DNA of 5,549 nt from positions 1 through 5,549 of the forward strand of contig DAOUUR010000186.1 of NCBI GenBank assembly GCA_030668045.1. Direction: 5' to 3'. The stretch comes from a bacterium (GTDB lineage Bacteria; Zixibacteria; MSB-5A5; GN15; FEB-12). A program made the position numbers and the translations under genes. Shown here piece after piece: positions 1 to 5,549 of the stretch. Numbering within the stretch: the first letter of the stretch is position 1; each line of letters begins with the position of its first letter. The notes below the pieces were generated by a model that was given only the letters and a program-made list of their open reading frames with translations, had not been told where the DNA came from and did no database searches.

Positions 1-668
1 CACTCGGAATAAATCTGAATCTAGCCCCGGTCTGTGATATTTTCACCAACGCAAACAACAAGTGTCTGACTGAGCGCTGTTTTGGGGCGACGGCAGCCGA
101 CGTGATCCCATTTGTGCAGGCATCGGTGGAGACTTCGTCCCGCGCTGGTTTACTTTCATGCCTCAAGCATTTCCCCGGCCTGGGTGACACGACGATTGAT
201 CCGCACGATGAAACATCGGTGGTTGACTATGATCCGGTTGTGTGGGAGCAGCGAGAAAAGCTACCGTTTGTTGCCGGAATTGAAGCTGGTGCTGATATGA
301 TTATGACAACACATGTGCGCTATCGGAATCTCGACGATCAGATTGCGACCGGCTCTGAGAAAATTGTCAACAGCTTGATCAGGCAGATGCTGGCCTTTGA
401 CGGTCCTGTCATTACCGATGATCTCACTATGGGTGGAGCTGCCGTGCTCGGTAGCCACGGCGAACGGGCGGTGGCGGCCTTTGAGGCCGGTCATGATATC
501 CTCCTGTATGGGCAGGATACCGAAGCGGCGGTCGAGGCGTTTGATTACTTCCGCGAGGCTGTCGAACGTGGAGAGGTGTCCAAAGATCGTCTCTCCTCAG
601 CTCTAAGCCGGGTGTCGGGGATAAAATTCAAGTTGAAAAGTACCGCCTCATCAAGCTCCTTAAGATGA
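1..668 (+). CDS. nagZ: NagZ-like beta-N-acetylhexosaminidase (glycoside hydrolase family 3), 5'-truncated by window edge
   Basis: Known role of the family: NagZ removes the non-reducing GlcNAc from GlcNAc-1,6-anhydroMurNAc (peptides) during peptidoglycan recycling, normally in the cytosol. The reading frame is open from base 3, well before the first ATG/GTG, and starts mid-domain with LGINLNLAPVCD, which matches the family's GIN-x-N-x-APV-x-D strand. About 221 residues are visible of a usual ~340 or more. Visible motifs: KHFPG (165-179), then the D-x-H dyad DPH (198-206), whose His is the general acid/base in NagZ enzymes, and ITDDLTMGGA, whose first Asp (417-419) should be the nucleophile. 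The C-terminal helix resembles the family's closing helix. One deviation: the usual KHFPGHGD reads KHFPGLGD. The gene ends one base before anmK, so co-transcription is likely. Any signal peptide lies outside the window, so location cannot be judged. Family call is firm; NagZ specificity is supported by the DxH dyad and the neighbour. Confidence 0.93.
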   Translation, partial: LGINLNLAPVCDIFTNANNKCLTERCFGATAADVIPFVQASVETSSRAGLLSCLKHFPGLGDTTIDPHDETSVVDYDPVVWEQREKLPFVAGIEAGADMIMTTHVRYRNLDDQIATGSEKIVNSLIRQMLAFDGPVITDDLTMGGAAVLGSHGERAVAAFEAGHDILLYGQDTEAAVEAFDYFREAVERGEVSKDRLSSALSRVSGIKFKLKSTASSSSLR

Positions 669-669
669 A

Positions 670-1854
670 ATGTCGCTAAGTCGAATCATAAATCGTCGGA
701 ACCTGACCGTGCTGGGAATGAACTCCGGCACGTCAGTCAATAGCCTTGATATGGTTGCAGTCAGGATTGTGCGGACTGATCGCGGTGTGAGGGCCAAGTT
801 CCTCACCGGACGTGAAAAAAAATACCCCTCCAACCTGAGAAACCTGATCCTGGATCTGGCCGATTCTGACAAACCAGACCTCACCCACACCGCGCATCTT
901 GACAATGTTCTGGGCCGGTTCTACGGTCGGGCGGCAGCTGATTTCATTGGGCAGTTGGCCAGGCAACGGATTAGAATTGATGTTGTAGCTTCGCACGGCC
1001 AGACCGTGCGCCACCTGCCGGAGAAAGTAAAGATCGACCAGCATATGGTTCGCTGTACCGTCCAATTAGGGTCTCTTAGCCAAGTGGCGACTCGTACCGG
1101 CAGAATAACCATTGGTGATTTCAGGCAGGCCGACATTGCTATCGGTAACGAAGGAGCTCCGGTCACTCAAGCTGCCATGGAACGTCTCTTTTCCAGCCGG
1201 AAAGAATCGCGGCTGATAGTCAACGTCGGTGGCATGTCAAACTACTTCTACCTGCCCGGTCCCGGATCAAAACAACCTTCCTCGGCTGCCGATTGCGGTC
1301 CCGGAAACAGCCTCTGCGATCTACTCTGCCTCCGGCTCTTTGGCAAACCATATGATCGCAGTGGGAAATACGCAGCGGCGGGACAGGTGTCGCAGCGTTT
1401 GATGATGTTGCTGCACGGGAACCGGTTTTTCAGCGGATCGACCGTCTCAACCGGGAGGGAATCGTTTGGCAGGGTGGCTGCCGATAAAATAATCAAGCTC
1501 GGACGTCGGTTGTCTATGAGTAATAACGACATGTTGGCAACGGCGGCGGCTCTGACAGTCGATTCGATCGTGGCGTTGGTCTGGCCGATCATACAGGTTG
1601 ATCCAACAATCAAAAAATTGTATTTGACCGGGGGAGGTCGAAAAAACATCTTCCTTATCAAGAGTCTTGCCCGCATGCTGCCCGAAGTTGAGATCGATAC
1701 TGTGGATGAACTGGGTATCGACGGTGACTTTGTTGAGGCCGCTTGCTTCGCCGTGATGGGTGAGGCGGCTCTGCGATCGGAACCGTTGCCAACTACCGGC
1801 AAGATCAAACTTCCGGTGATGGGTATTATTGCCCAACCGCCGGTTGATAGATGA
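670..1854 (+). CDS. anmK: Anhydro-N-acetylmuramic acid kinase (AnmK), variant ATP-binding motif
   Basis: Known role of the family: ATP-dependent phosphorylation and ring opening of 1,6-anhydroMurNAc to MurNAc-6-phosphate, in the cytosol. The protein is 394 residues (E. coli AnmK is about 370). Motifs in order: LGMNSGTS (15-22), SHGQTVRH (108-115), GDFRQADIA (149-157), EGAP (161-164), VNVGGMSN (184-191), DCGPGN (208-213, with Asp208 matching the catalytic base of FDTGPGN), STGRESFG (260-267), LTGGGRKN (319-326), DELGIDGDFVEAACFA (346-361) and a TGKIKLP tail. The start is fixed: an in-frame TAA lies three codons upstream (661-663) and the next Met (17) is inside the first motif. No strong Shine-Dalgarno is seen, so translation probably couples to nagZ, which stops one base earlier. 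Odd: the family's GTSxDGxD ATP-binding stretch reads GTSVNSLD, and GQGAP reads GNEGAP. The assignment is still secure from the other motifs. Confidence 0.95.
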   Translation: MSLSRIINRRNLTVLGMNSGTSVNSLDMVAVRIVRTDRGVRAKFLTGREKKYPSNLRNLILDLADSDKPDLTHTAHLDNVLGRFYGRAAADFIGQLARQRIRIDVVASHGQTVRHLPEKVKIDQHMVRCTVQLGSLSQVATRTGRITIGDFRQADIAIGNEGAPVTQAAMERLFSSRKESRLIVNVGGMSNYFYLPGPGSKQPSSAADCGPGNSLCDLLCLRLFGKPYDRSGKYAAAGQVSQRLMMLLHGNRFFSGSTVSTGRESFGRVAADKIIKLGRRLSMSNNDMLATAAALTVDSIVALVWPIIQVDPTIKKLYLTGGGRKNIFLIKSLARMLPEVEIDTVDELGIDGDFVEAACFAVMGEAALRSEPLPTTGKIKLPVMGIIAQPPVDR

Positions 1855-1859
1855 AACCT

Positions 1860-1863
1860 GGGA
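1860..1863 (+). promoter_or_regulatory. Ribosome binding site supporting the ATG 1871 start
   Basis: GGGA sits 7 bases before ATG 1871, a normal Shine-Dalgarno distance. It supports this start over the in-frame TTG at 1829, which would overlap the end of anmK and add 14 residues ahead of the signal sequence. Confidence 0.5.
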
Positions 1864-1870
1864 TGATAAG

Positions 1871-3136
1871 ATGAATCTTAAGACCATCATAAAATACAGC
1901 GCTCGCATCGGTACCGGATTGTGTATGATGATTCTGGTGTGGAGTTGTGCCACTGTTCCAGGGCTGAAAGAAGAATCCGGCGGGTCTTTCATACGAGTGC
2001 CGTTTGTGCGGGTACTCTTGCAGGAAAATCTTGATGAAGCTACTGTTGGTGCCGACCGCAATTTTGCAGTGGAGTGCCTTCGTGAGGGAAAACAAACGGT
2101 TTATTATTCTCCACGCGATGTAACGGTGCAGAACGACAAAGGGAAGATCAAGGTCGTTGGTCGCGGTAAGGCCGTTATCGAATCCGGTCTTGATGAAGTC
2201 AATATCATTCCGCGCGGAGTTGACAACAGAGTGAAGCTGAACAACAGTCGGTATCGCGGCCTGCTTAAGGTTCTTCCCGACGGTCAGAATATCGAGTTGA
2301 TCAATATCGTGTATATGGAAGACTATCTCAAGGGTGTCGTTCCGCCGGAGATCGGCACGAGAAGCGAAGCGGAAATTGAAGCGGTCAAAGCGCAGGCCGT
2401 CGCTGCCCGGACATATGCGATGGCTCACCTCAATCAGTACCAGGGGGAGCCGTTTGATATGAAGTCAAGCATTCTGGATCAGGTCTATGAGGGAGCATCG
2501 GTGGAGAACAGGCTGATCTCCCGTGCCATTAATGCTACCGCCGGATATGTAATTACTTATCACGATGAATTCATCAACGCCTATTATCATTCAACGTGCG
2601 GAGGTATGACCGATGACATCGGTGACGTATGGGAACGCAAGGACATTCCATACCTCAAGGCGGTAACCGATGAGGGCGCCTGTTCGTGGTCGAAGTACTA
2701 TGTCTGGAAAGAGCATTTCACCGAAGAACAATTGCGTGGTCGGATCGAACAGTACCTCTCCAGTGATCGCGGTCGGGATCTTAAGATAGGTCGGATAACC
2801 GACGTGAAAATCGGTCAGCGTACTTCCGGGGGACGTGTCTTGAAGATGTTGGTTCGCACTGAAAATGATGTCTATAAATTCCAGAAGGATCGTATCCGCT
2901 GGGTGATCGGACGTACTTCTGATCCAGACCTGATTCTGCCATCGGGTCGGTTCGATGTTGAGATTGATCGCGACGACCGGGGCAATCTTCAGAGTATCAC
3001 ATTTGCCGGACGCGGTTACGGACACGGCGTTGGAATGTGCCAGTGCGGAGCGATTGGGCTGGCGCGCGAAGGCTGGGTGTTTGACAAAATCCTGACTCAT
3101 TATTACACGGATGTCGAAACAAAGAAGCTCTATTGA
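1871..3136 (+). CDS. SpoIID/LytB-domain putative lipoprotein, likely peptidoglycan lytic transglycosylase
   Basis: The protein is 421 residues from ATG 1871. I prefer this start over an in-frame TTG at 1829 because GGGA lies 7 bases upstream and the product begins with a basic segment and a hydrophobic stretch (about 11-25). These end in LVWSC, a plausible though imperfect lipobox with Cys26, followed by a Ser/Glu/Gly-rich linker. The SpoIID domain then fills the protein: VRVLL near 46, YLKGVVPPEIG (152-162), AVKAQAVAARTYAMAHL (171-187), HSTCGGMT (240-247) with Cys271 downstream, and GRGYGHGVGMCQCGAIGLA (380-398) close to the C-terminal HYY. Glu160 matches the catalytic Glu of the VVPxEM motif in SpoIID. 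Family knowledge: SpoIID cuts glycan strands lacking stem peptides and leaves anhydroMurNAc ends; LytB relatives enhance amidases. Outside sporeformers the role is usually wall remodelling or division. It lies 16 bases after anmK, whose substrate is the anhydro sugar. Periplasmic membrane anchoring is inferred. Confidence 0.92.
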   Translation: MNLKTIIKYSARIGTGLCMMILVWSCATVPGLKEESGGSFIRVPFVRVLLQENLDEATVGADRNFAVECLREGKQTVYYSPRDVTVQNDKGKIKVVGRGKAVIESGLDEVNIIPRGVDNRVKLNNSRYRGLLKVLPDGQNIELINIVYMEDYLKGVVPPEIGTRSEAEIEAVKAQAVAARTYAMAHLNQYQGEPFDMKSSILDQVYEGASVENRLISRAINATAGYVITYHDEFINAYYHSTCGGMTDDIGDVWERKDIPYLKAVTDEGACSWSKYYVWKEHFTEEQLRGRIEQYLSSDRGRDLKIGRITDVKIGQRTSGGRVLKMLVRTENDVYKFQKDRIRWVIGRTSDPDLILPSGRFDVEIDRDDRGNLQSITFAGRGYGHGVGMCQCGAIGLAREGWVFDKILTHYYTDVETKKLY

Positions 3137-3150
3137 GAAGGTAGACTTAA

Positions 3151-3188
3151 CTGATTTCCGCCCTGAGCGGACTTGAGAAAATCGTCAG
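3151..3188 (+). other. Weak possible hairpin directly before the OmpA-family start codon
   Basis: In the 52-base gap, CCGC (3158-3161) can pair with GCGG (3167-3170) around a 5-base loop. ATTT (3154-3157) can pair with AAAT (3179-3182), and CTG (3151-3153) with CAG (3186-3188), with internal bulges. If real, it would cover the start region of the OmpA-family gene. There is no T tract, so it does not look like a terminator. The stem is short and interrupted, so it may be chance. Confidence 0.15.
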
Positions 3189-4625
3189 ATGCATCGGATT
3201 GCTGCCATACTGTTACTGTTTCTGCTTGCCGGATCGGTGCAGGCCAACGAGTACAAGTACTTCTTTGGTCTCACGGGTGGCAAAGCTACTATCGCATCCG
3301 GCGATTCCGCCAAGTACACTTTGCAAAATGTCGTTGGACTTAAGGTTGGCTACATATTCAACGACGATTGGCGCGTTAATCTCGACCTGTCGTTCTACGA
3401 CCTGACTAACGACACCACAGCCACCTCCAGCTTTGCATTGAAACGCGACGGTTTTGCCGCCACGCGTCAGTGGCAGGCCAAACGAGTTGGACTCATAATG
3501 AACCGACGCCTGTTCTCAATCGGTAACCGTTTCCACATGACACTGGGTGTCGGGGCCGGGTGGACGATGTGGAAGATTATCGACGCCTCGGCTGACTCAA
3601 CAATTGATGTGCAGGGTATCCGTGATCAAACCCTCGATTTTGCAGCTTCGGAAGTTTTTGTCGCAGCAGTTTCCGGTTTTCGGTGGGACTTGGGATCGCG
3701 ATGGTCGGTTACTCTGCAGGCGGGAGGAGATTACTTAACCGGTGCCGGGGCTGAGTTTGCTCCGGAAGTAGTGGCCGGGCGTGATCGCTGGCTCTATTCA
3801 TCGAATCTGTCATTGAGTTTTGCATTTGGTCGTGTCAACAAATCGGGTAGCTGGCCATCCAACCGTTCCTGGCTGGAAACCCGCGCCGACCGAAAGCTGG
3901 TGGTATCCGACACCGACCATGATGGTGTTCCCGACGAGGCCGATCGCTGCCTCAATACCCCGTTGGGGGCAATCGTTGATCGAAATGGTTGTCCGATTGA
4001 CAGTGACCACGATGGCGTAAGCGACGGTCTTGATGATTGCCCCGGTACAGAATCACGCGCCGGAGGGATGGTTGATATCAATGGTTGCCCGGTTGACTCC
4101 GACTTTGACGGTATAGCCGACTATATTGATGCCTGTCCGCACAACCCGGTTGGCGCCGCCGTGGACGAGAGTGGTTGCGTTGTTGATTCCGATGGCGATG
4201 GGGTCCCCGACGGGTTGGACGATTGCCCTCTGACACTGGTGGGAGTTGATGTTGACCGTAACGGTTGTATCGACCTTTCGATGTTAGCCGAACCGATGGT
4301 GCTGAATATCGACTATCCATCGGGGTCGTTTGAGATTGATCCGCGATCCAAGGAACGCCTCATTCAACTGTCCCGGTTGTTGAATTTTGTCAGCGACATC
4401 AGGCTCGACATCAGCGGCTACACCGATAACATAGGTACTACCCTGGCCAACCGAACGCTCTCGGAAAAACGGGCCCGGCGGGTACGCGATTTTCTTGTCA
4501 CCCAGGGTATCTCAACCGACCGCATCAAAGCATTTGGTCGTGGTGAATCGAATTTTGTCGCCTCTAATCAGAACGCAAAAGGCCGGGCGAAAAATCGCCG
4601 GATTGAAATCATCTTTCTCAAATAG
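3189..4625 (+). CDS. OmpA-family outer-membrane protein: beta-barrel, four TSP3-like repeats, peptidoglycan-binding C-terminal domain
   Basis: The protein is 478 residues. Residues 1-19 form a signal peptide (His/Arg near the start, then a Leu/Ile core), with a type I cleavage site VQA|N. Residues ~20-215 show alternating amphipathic strands, Gly turns and aromatic girdle residues (for example GLKVGYIF, WRVNLDLSFY, LSLSFAFGRV), as in OMP beta-barrels of about eight strands. Residues 241-361 hold four Asp-rich TSP3-like repeats. Residues ~372-478 are an OmpA C-terminal domain: GYTDNIG (410-416), NRTLSEKRA (421-429) and AKNRRIEI near the end. Asp413 and Arg428 are 15 residues apart, like the diaminopimelate-binding Asp271/Arg286 pair of E. 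coli OmpA. Likely role: a structural tether between outer membrane and peptidoglycan. ATG 3189 has only a weak GAG (3175-3177) upstream. A 52-base gap follows the SpoIID gene with no clear promoter, so read-through is likely. Ligand, pore activity and exact strand count cannot be told from sequence. Confidence 0.93.
   Translation: MHRIAAILLLFLLAGSVQANEYKYFFGLTGGKATIASGDSAKYTLQNVVGLKVGYIFNDDWRVNLDLSFYDLTNDTTATSSFALKRDGFAATRQWQAKRVGLIMNRRLFSIGNRFHMTLGVGAGWTMWKIIDASADSTIDVQGIRDQTLDFAASEVFVAAVSGFRWDLGSRWSVTLQAGGDYLTGAGAEFAPEVVAGRDRWLYSSNLSLSFAFGRVNKSGSWPSNRSWLETRADRKLVVSDTDHDGVPDEADRCLNTPLGAIVDRNGCPIDSDHDGVSDGLDDCPGTESRAGGMVDINGCPVDSDFDGIADYIDACPHNPVGAAVDESGCVVDSDGDGVPDGLDDCPLTLVGVDVDRNGCIDLSMLAEPMVLNIDYPSGSFEIDPRSKERLIQLSRLLNFVSDIRLDISGYTDNIGTTLANRTLSEKRARRVRDFLVTQGISTDRIKAFGRGESNFVASNQNAKGRAKNRRIEIIFLK
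3909..4271 (+). repeat. Four tandem TSP3-like (thrombospondin type 3) coding repeats
   Basis: Four consecutive units start at residues 241, 271, 303 and 333 of the OmpA-family protein and are 30, 32, 30 and 29 residues long. Each opens with a D-[ST]-D-x-D-G-[VI]-x-D calcium-binding loop and carries one Cys after the loop and one in an NGC (or SGC) motif near the end: Cys254/268, 284/300, 316/330 and 346/360. In this family such repeats form a calcium-stabilised, extended linker between barrel and peptidoglycan-binding domain. The DNA copies have diverged, so this is an old protein repeat rather than a recent DNA duplication. Confidence 0.88.
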
Positions 4626-4642
4626 GATTCTTTCGAGTTGTG

Positions 4643-5194
4643 ATGCTTGACAGCCACTATCGCTCCGATCATTATGCTGAGCGCCGTCACGGCGAGTATG
4701 CAGTGGTAATCTACCTGCCAAGGGATTTGGATGCTACCATAGCGAAGCTGCGAGAGAAATACGACCCCGACTACAATCTGATCAGTTCCCACATCACCTT
4801 GGTGTTTCCGTTTGAATCTCAGCTGCCGATAGATGAGTTGACAGCCCTGATTAAATCTGAAATTGATCTACTGTCGCCGATCACACTCCAGCTCGGTTCT
4901 ATTGGTGATTTCTACCCACGCGCGCCGGTGATCCACTGGAGCGTCGATCCCAGCGAAGAGTTGATGGCTCTGTACTACCGACTATACGCGCGTCTGGATC
5001 TGCCGCTGGTGTTTAAGGATTGGGTGCCGCACGTGACGGTGGCCAAGGAAATATCGCAGCATCGTGTCATGCTGGTAAAGGACGCTATCGCATCGTATCT
5101 CTCCCGAGAACGATTTGAGGTAGAAGCCATTGATCTGATAGCGCCTCTGCCGGAACGCCGCTGGGTATCGGTGAGAACATTCCCTCTGACATAA
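4643..5194 (+). CDS. 2H phosphoesterase, LigT / 2'-5' RNA ligase family protein
   Basis: The protein is 183 residues from ATG 4643; GTG 4640 in the same frame would add one residue. The two family-defining HxT motifs are both intact: SHITLVFPF (His50, Thr52) and PHVTVAKEI (His130, Thr132), 80 residues apart, as expected for the bilobed 2H fold. The core begins with YAVVIYLP (19-26), so about 18 polar N-terminal residues precede the usual domain start. Known activities in the superfamily include 2',3'-cyclic phosphodiesterase (ThpR/LigT) and reversible 2'-5' RNA ligation. The natural substrate of most members is unknown, and the sequence does not decide it here. It sits 17 bases after the OmpA-family stop; that stop overlaps AGGA (4624-4627), and GAG at 4635-4637 is closer to the ATG. 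It is the last gene before a hairpin terminator, so it probably rides on the same transcript, with no evident functional link to the wall genes. Confidence 0.88.
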   Translation: MLDSHYRSDHYAERRHGEYAVVIYLPRDLDATIAKLREKYDPDYNLISSHITLVFPFESQLPIDELTALIKSEIDLLSPITLQLGSIGDFYPRAPVIHWSVDPSEELMALYYRLYARLDLPLVFKDWVPHVTVAKEISQHRVMLVKDAIASYLSRERFEVEAIDLIAPLPERRWVSVRTFPLT

Positions 5195-5228
5195 TTTAGT
5201 CTTACGCTATCTTGAAATAGACAACAAA

Positions 5229-5254
5229 AAAGCGGCCTCGCATGAGACCGCTTT
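5229..5254 (-). terminator. Rho-independent terminator between convergent genes, stronger on the - strand
   Basis: AAAGCGG (5229-5235) pairs with CCGCTTT (5248-5254). After one C/A mismatch, CTC (5237-5239) pairs with GAG (5244-5246) around the loop GCAT. Read on the - strand, the GC stem runs straight into TTTTTTGTTGT (complement of 5221-5231), a good U tract for ending the cytochrome gene, whose stop codon lies about 50 bases before the hairpin. On the + strand only CTTT then AGATAG follows, so termination of the five-gene unit, about 35 bases after the phosphoesterase stop, is plausible but weaker. Confidence 0.85.
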
Positions 5255-5302
5255 AGATAGCATATAATCCGATATCCCTTATGGGACACGGCTGGTTACG
5301 AT

Positions 5303-5549
5303 TTATTCTTTTGCCACCGGATGGGAGGTGTCTTTTTTCTCTTCCCACTTGAACGGCTTGAAGTTCTTGTTACCTTCTTCTTTATGGCACGTAGTGCAGG
5401 TTTCCTCGGTCGCGTAGATCAAGCCGGCGTCGATGGCCATTTTCTTGTGAGCTTCCGGATCAGCTGCCCATTTCCTCTTACTCATGATCTTTGCCGATTT
5501 GTAGTCCTTGCCGGGACCATGACAAGCTTCGCATCCCACACCCTCAATC
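5303..5549 (-). CDS. Multihaem cytochrome c family protein, C-terminal part (5'-truncated by window edge)
   Basis: About 81 residues are visible. The frame stays open to the right edge, where it reads IEGVGCEACHGPG, so the GTG at 5539-5537 encodes an internal Val rather than a start. Two CxxCH haem-attachment motifs are present, CEACH and CTTCH, about 37 residues apart; more are expected in the missing part. GPGKDY after the first site, TEETCTTCH, a KPFKW segment and the closing SHPV match a common cytochrome c554-like family architecture, where a late His-Pro may supply a distal haem ligand. Lys is abundant. The protein should be exported and act in periplasmic electron transfer; its signal peptide and redox partner are out of view. 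It ends at TAA (5305-5303) and is followed by a good terminator. It is transcribed toward the wall-related unit, so it is a separate operon. Confidence 0.9.
   Translation of the reverse strand, partial: IEGVGCEACHGPGKDYKSAKIMSKRKWAADPEAHKKMAIDAGLIYATEETCTTCHKEEGNKNFKPFKWEEKKDTSHPVAKE

Noticed and set aside
1829..1870. In-frame TTG start for the SpoIID gene, overlapping the end of anmK
   Set aside because: It would put 14 charged residues ahead of the signal sequence; ATG 1871 has a GGGA at a good distance and gives a normal signal peptide.
1447..2428. Two long open frames on the - strand (1447-2061 and 1826-2428) that together span the anmK / SpoIID boundary
   Set aside because: They lie opposite clearly recognisable AnmK and SpoIID motifs, and their products have no domain-like pattern. 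They are antisense shadows of the real genes.
3133..3188. Possible promoter for the OmpA-family gene (TTGAGA at 3133 and again at 3173)
   Set aside because: No TATAAT-like element lies at the right distance from the first copy, and the second is too close to the start codon. The 40-base spaced TTGAGAA repeat looks like chance.
3794..4320. Several short open frames on both strands within the TSP3 repeat region
   Set aside because: They arise from the repetitive GAC/GAT/GGT codon pattern of the real repeat-coding frame and show no independent signals.
5303..5539. Cytochrome gene as a complete small protein starting at GTG 5539
   Set aside because: The frame stays open to the window edge with family-like sequence (IEG) before it, so the Val is internal and the gene is truncated.
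1..5549. CRISPR arrays, tRNA or rRNA genes, insertion sequences, attachment sites, phage or defence genes
   Set aside because: No direct-repeat array, cloverleaf, terminal inverted repeats or recombinase motifs were seen by eye. The window is almost filled by recognisable housekeeping-type genes.

Overview
The window reads as a dense, mostly one-directional stretch of a Gram-negative bacterial chromosome. The Gram-negative call rests on an OmpA-type outer-membrane protein with a peptidoglycan-binding tail, a SpoIID-domain protein with a lipoprotein-like signal, and a multihaem c-type cytochrome. Base composition looks balanced to slightly G+C-rich by eye. The combination of TSP3-OmpA, a SpoIID lipoprotein and a CEACHGPG-type cytochrome suggests the Zixibacteria / FCB / deltaproteobacteria-like part of the tree. 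That placement is an impression, not a demonstrated assignment.

Layout: five genes lie on the + strand with very short gaps (1, 16, 52 and 17 bases) and look like one transcription unit. They are (1) the C-terminal two thirds of a NagZ-type family 3 beta-N-acetylglucosaminidase, cut by the left edge; (2) AnmK, anhydro-N-acetylmuramic acid kinase; (3) a SpoIID/LytB-domain putative lipoprotein, a likely lytic transglycosylase; (4) an OmpA-family protein with signal peptide, beta-barrel, four TSP3-like calcium-binding repeats and an OmpA C-terminal domain; (5) a small 2H phosphoesterase of the LigT / 2'-5' RNA ligase family. A hairpin at 5229-5254 separates this unit from a convergent gene on the - strand, the C-terminal end of a multihaem cytochrome c cut by the right edge.

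How the genes fit together: the first four share a peptidoglycan theme. SpoIID-type enzymes cut glycan strands to give 1,6-anhydroMurNAc ends, NagZ removes GlcNAc from GlcNAc-anhydroMurNAc fragments, and AnmK phosphorylates the released anhydroMurNAc to MurNAc-6-phosphate. The OmpA C-terminal domain keeps the Asp and Arg that hold diaminopimelate in peptidoglycan. The window therefore looks like a wall-cutting, wall-recycling and envelope-tethering operon. No novel machinery is evident. The most notable points are this gene pairing, a changed ATP-binding motif in AnmK, and the regular cysteine lattice in the OmpA linker.
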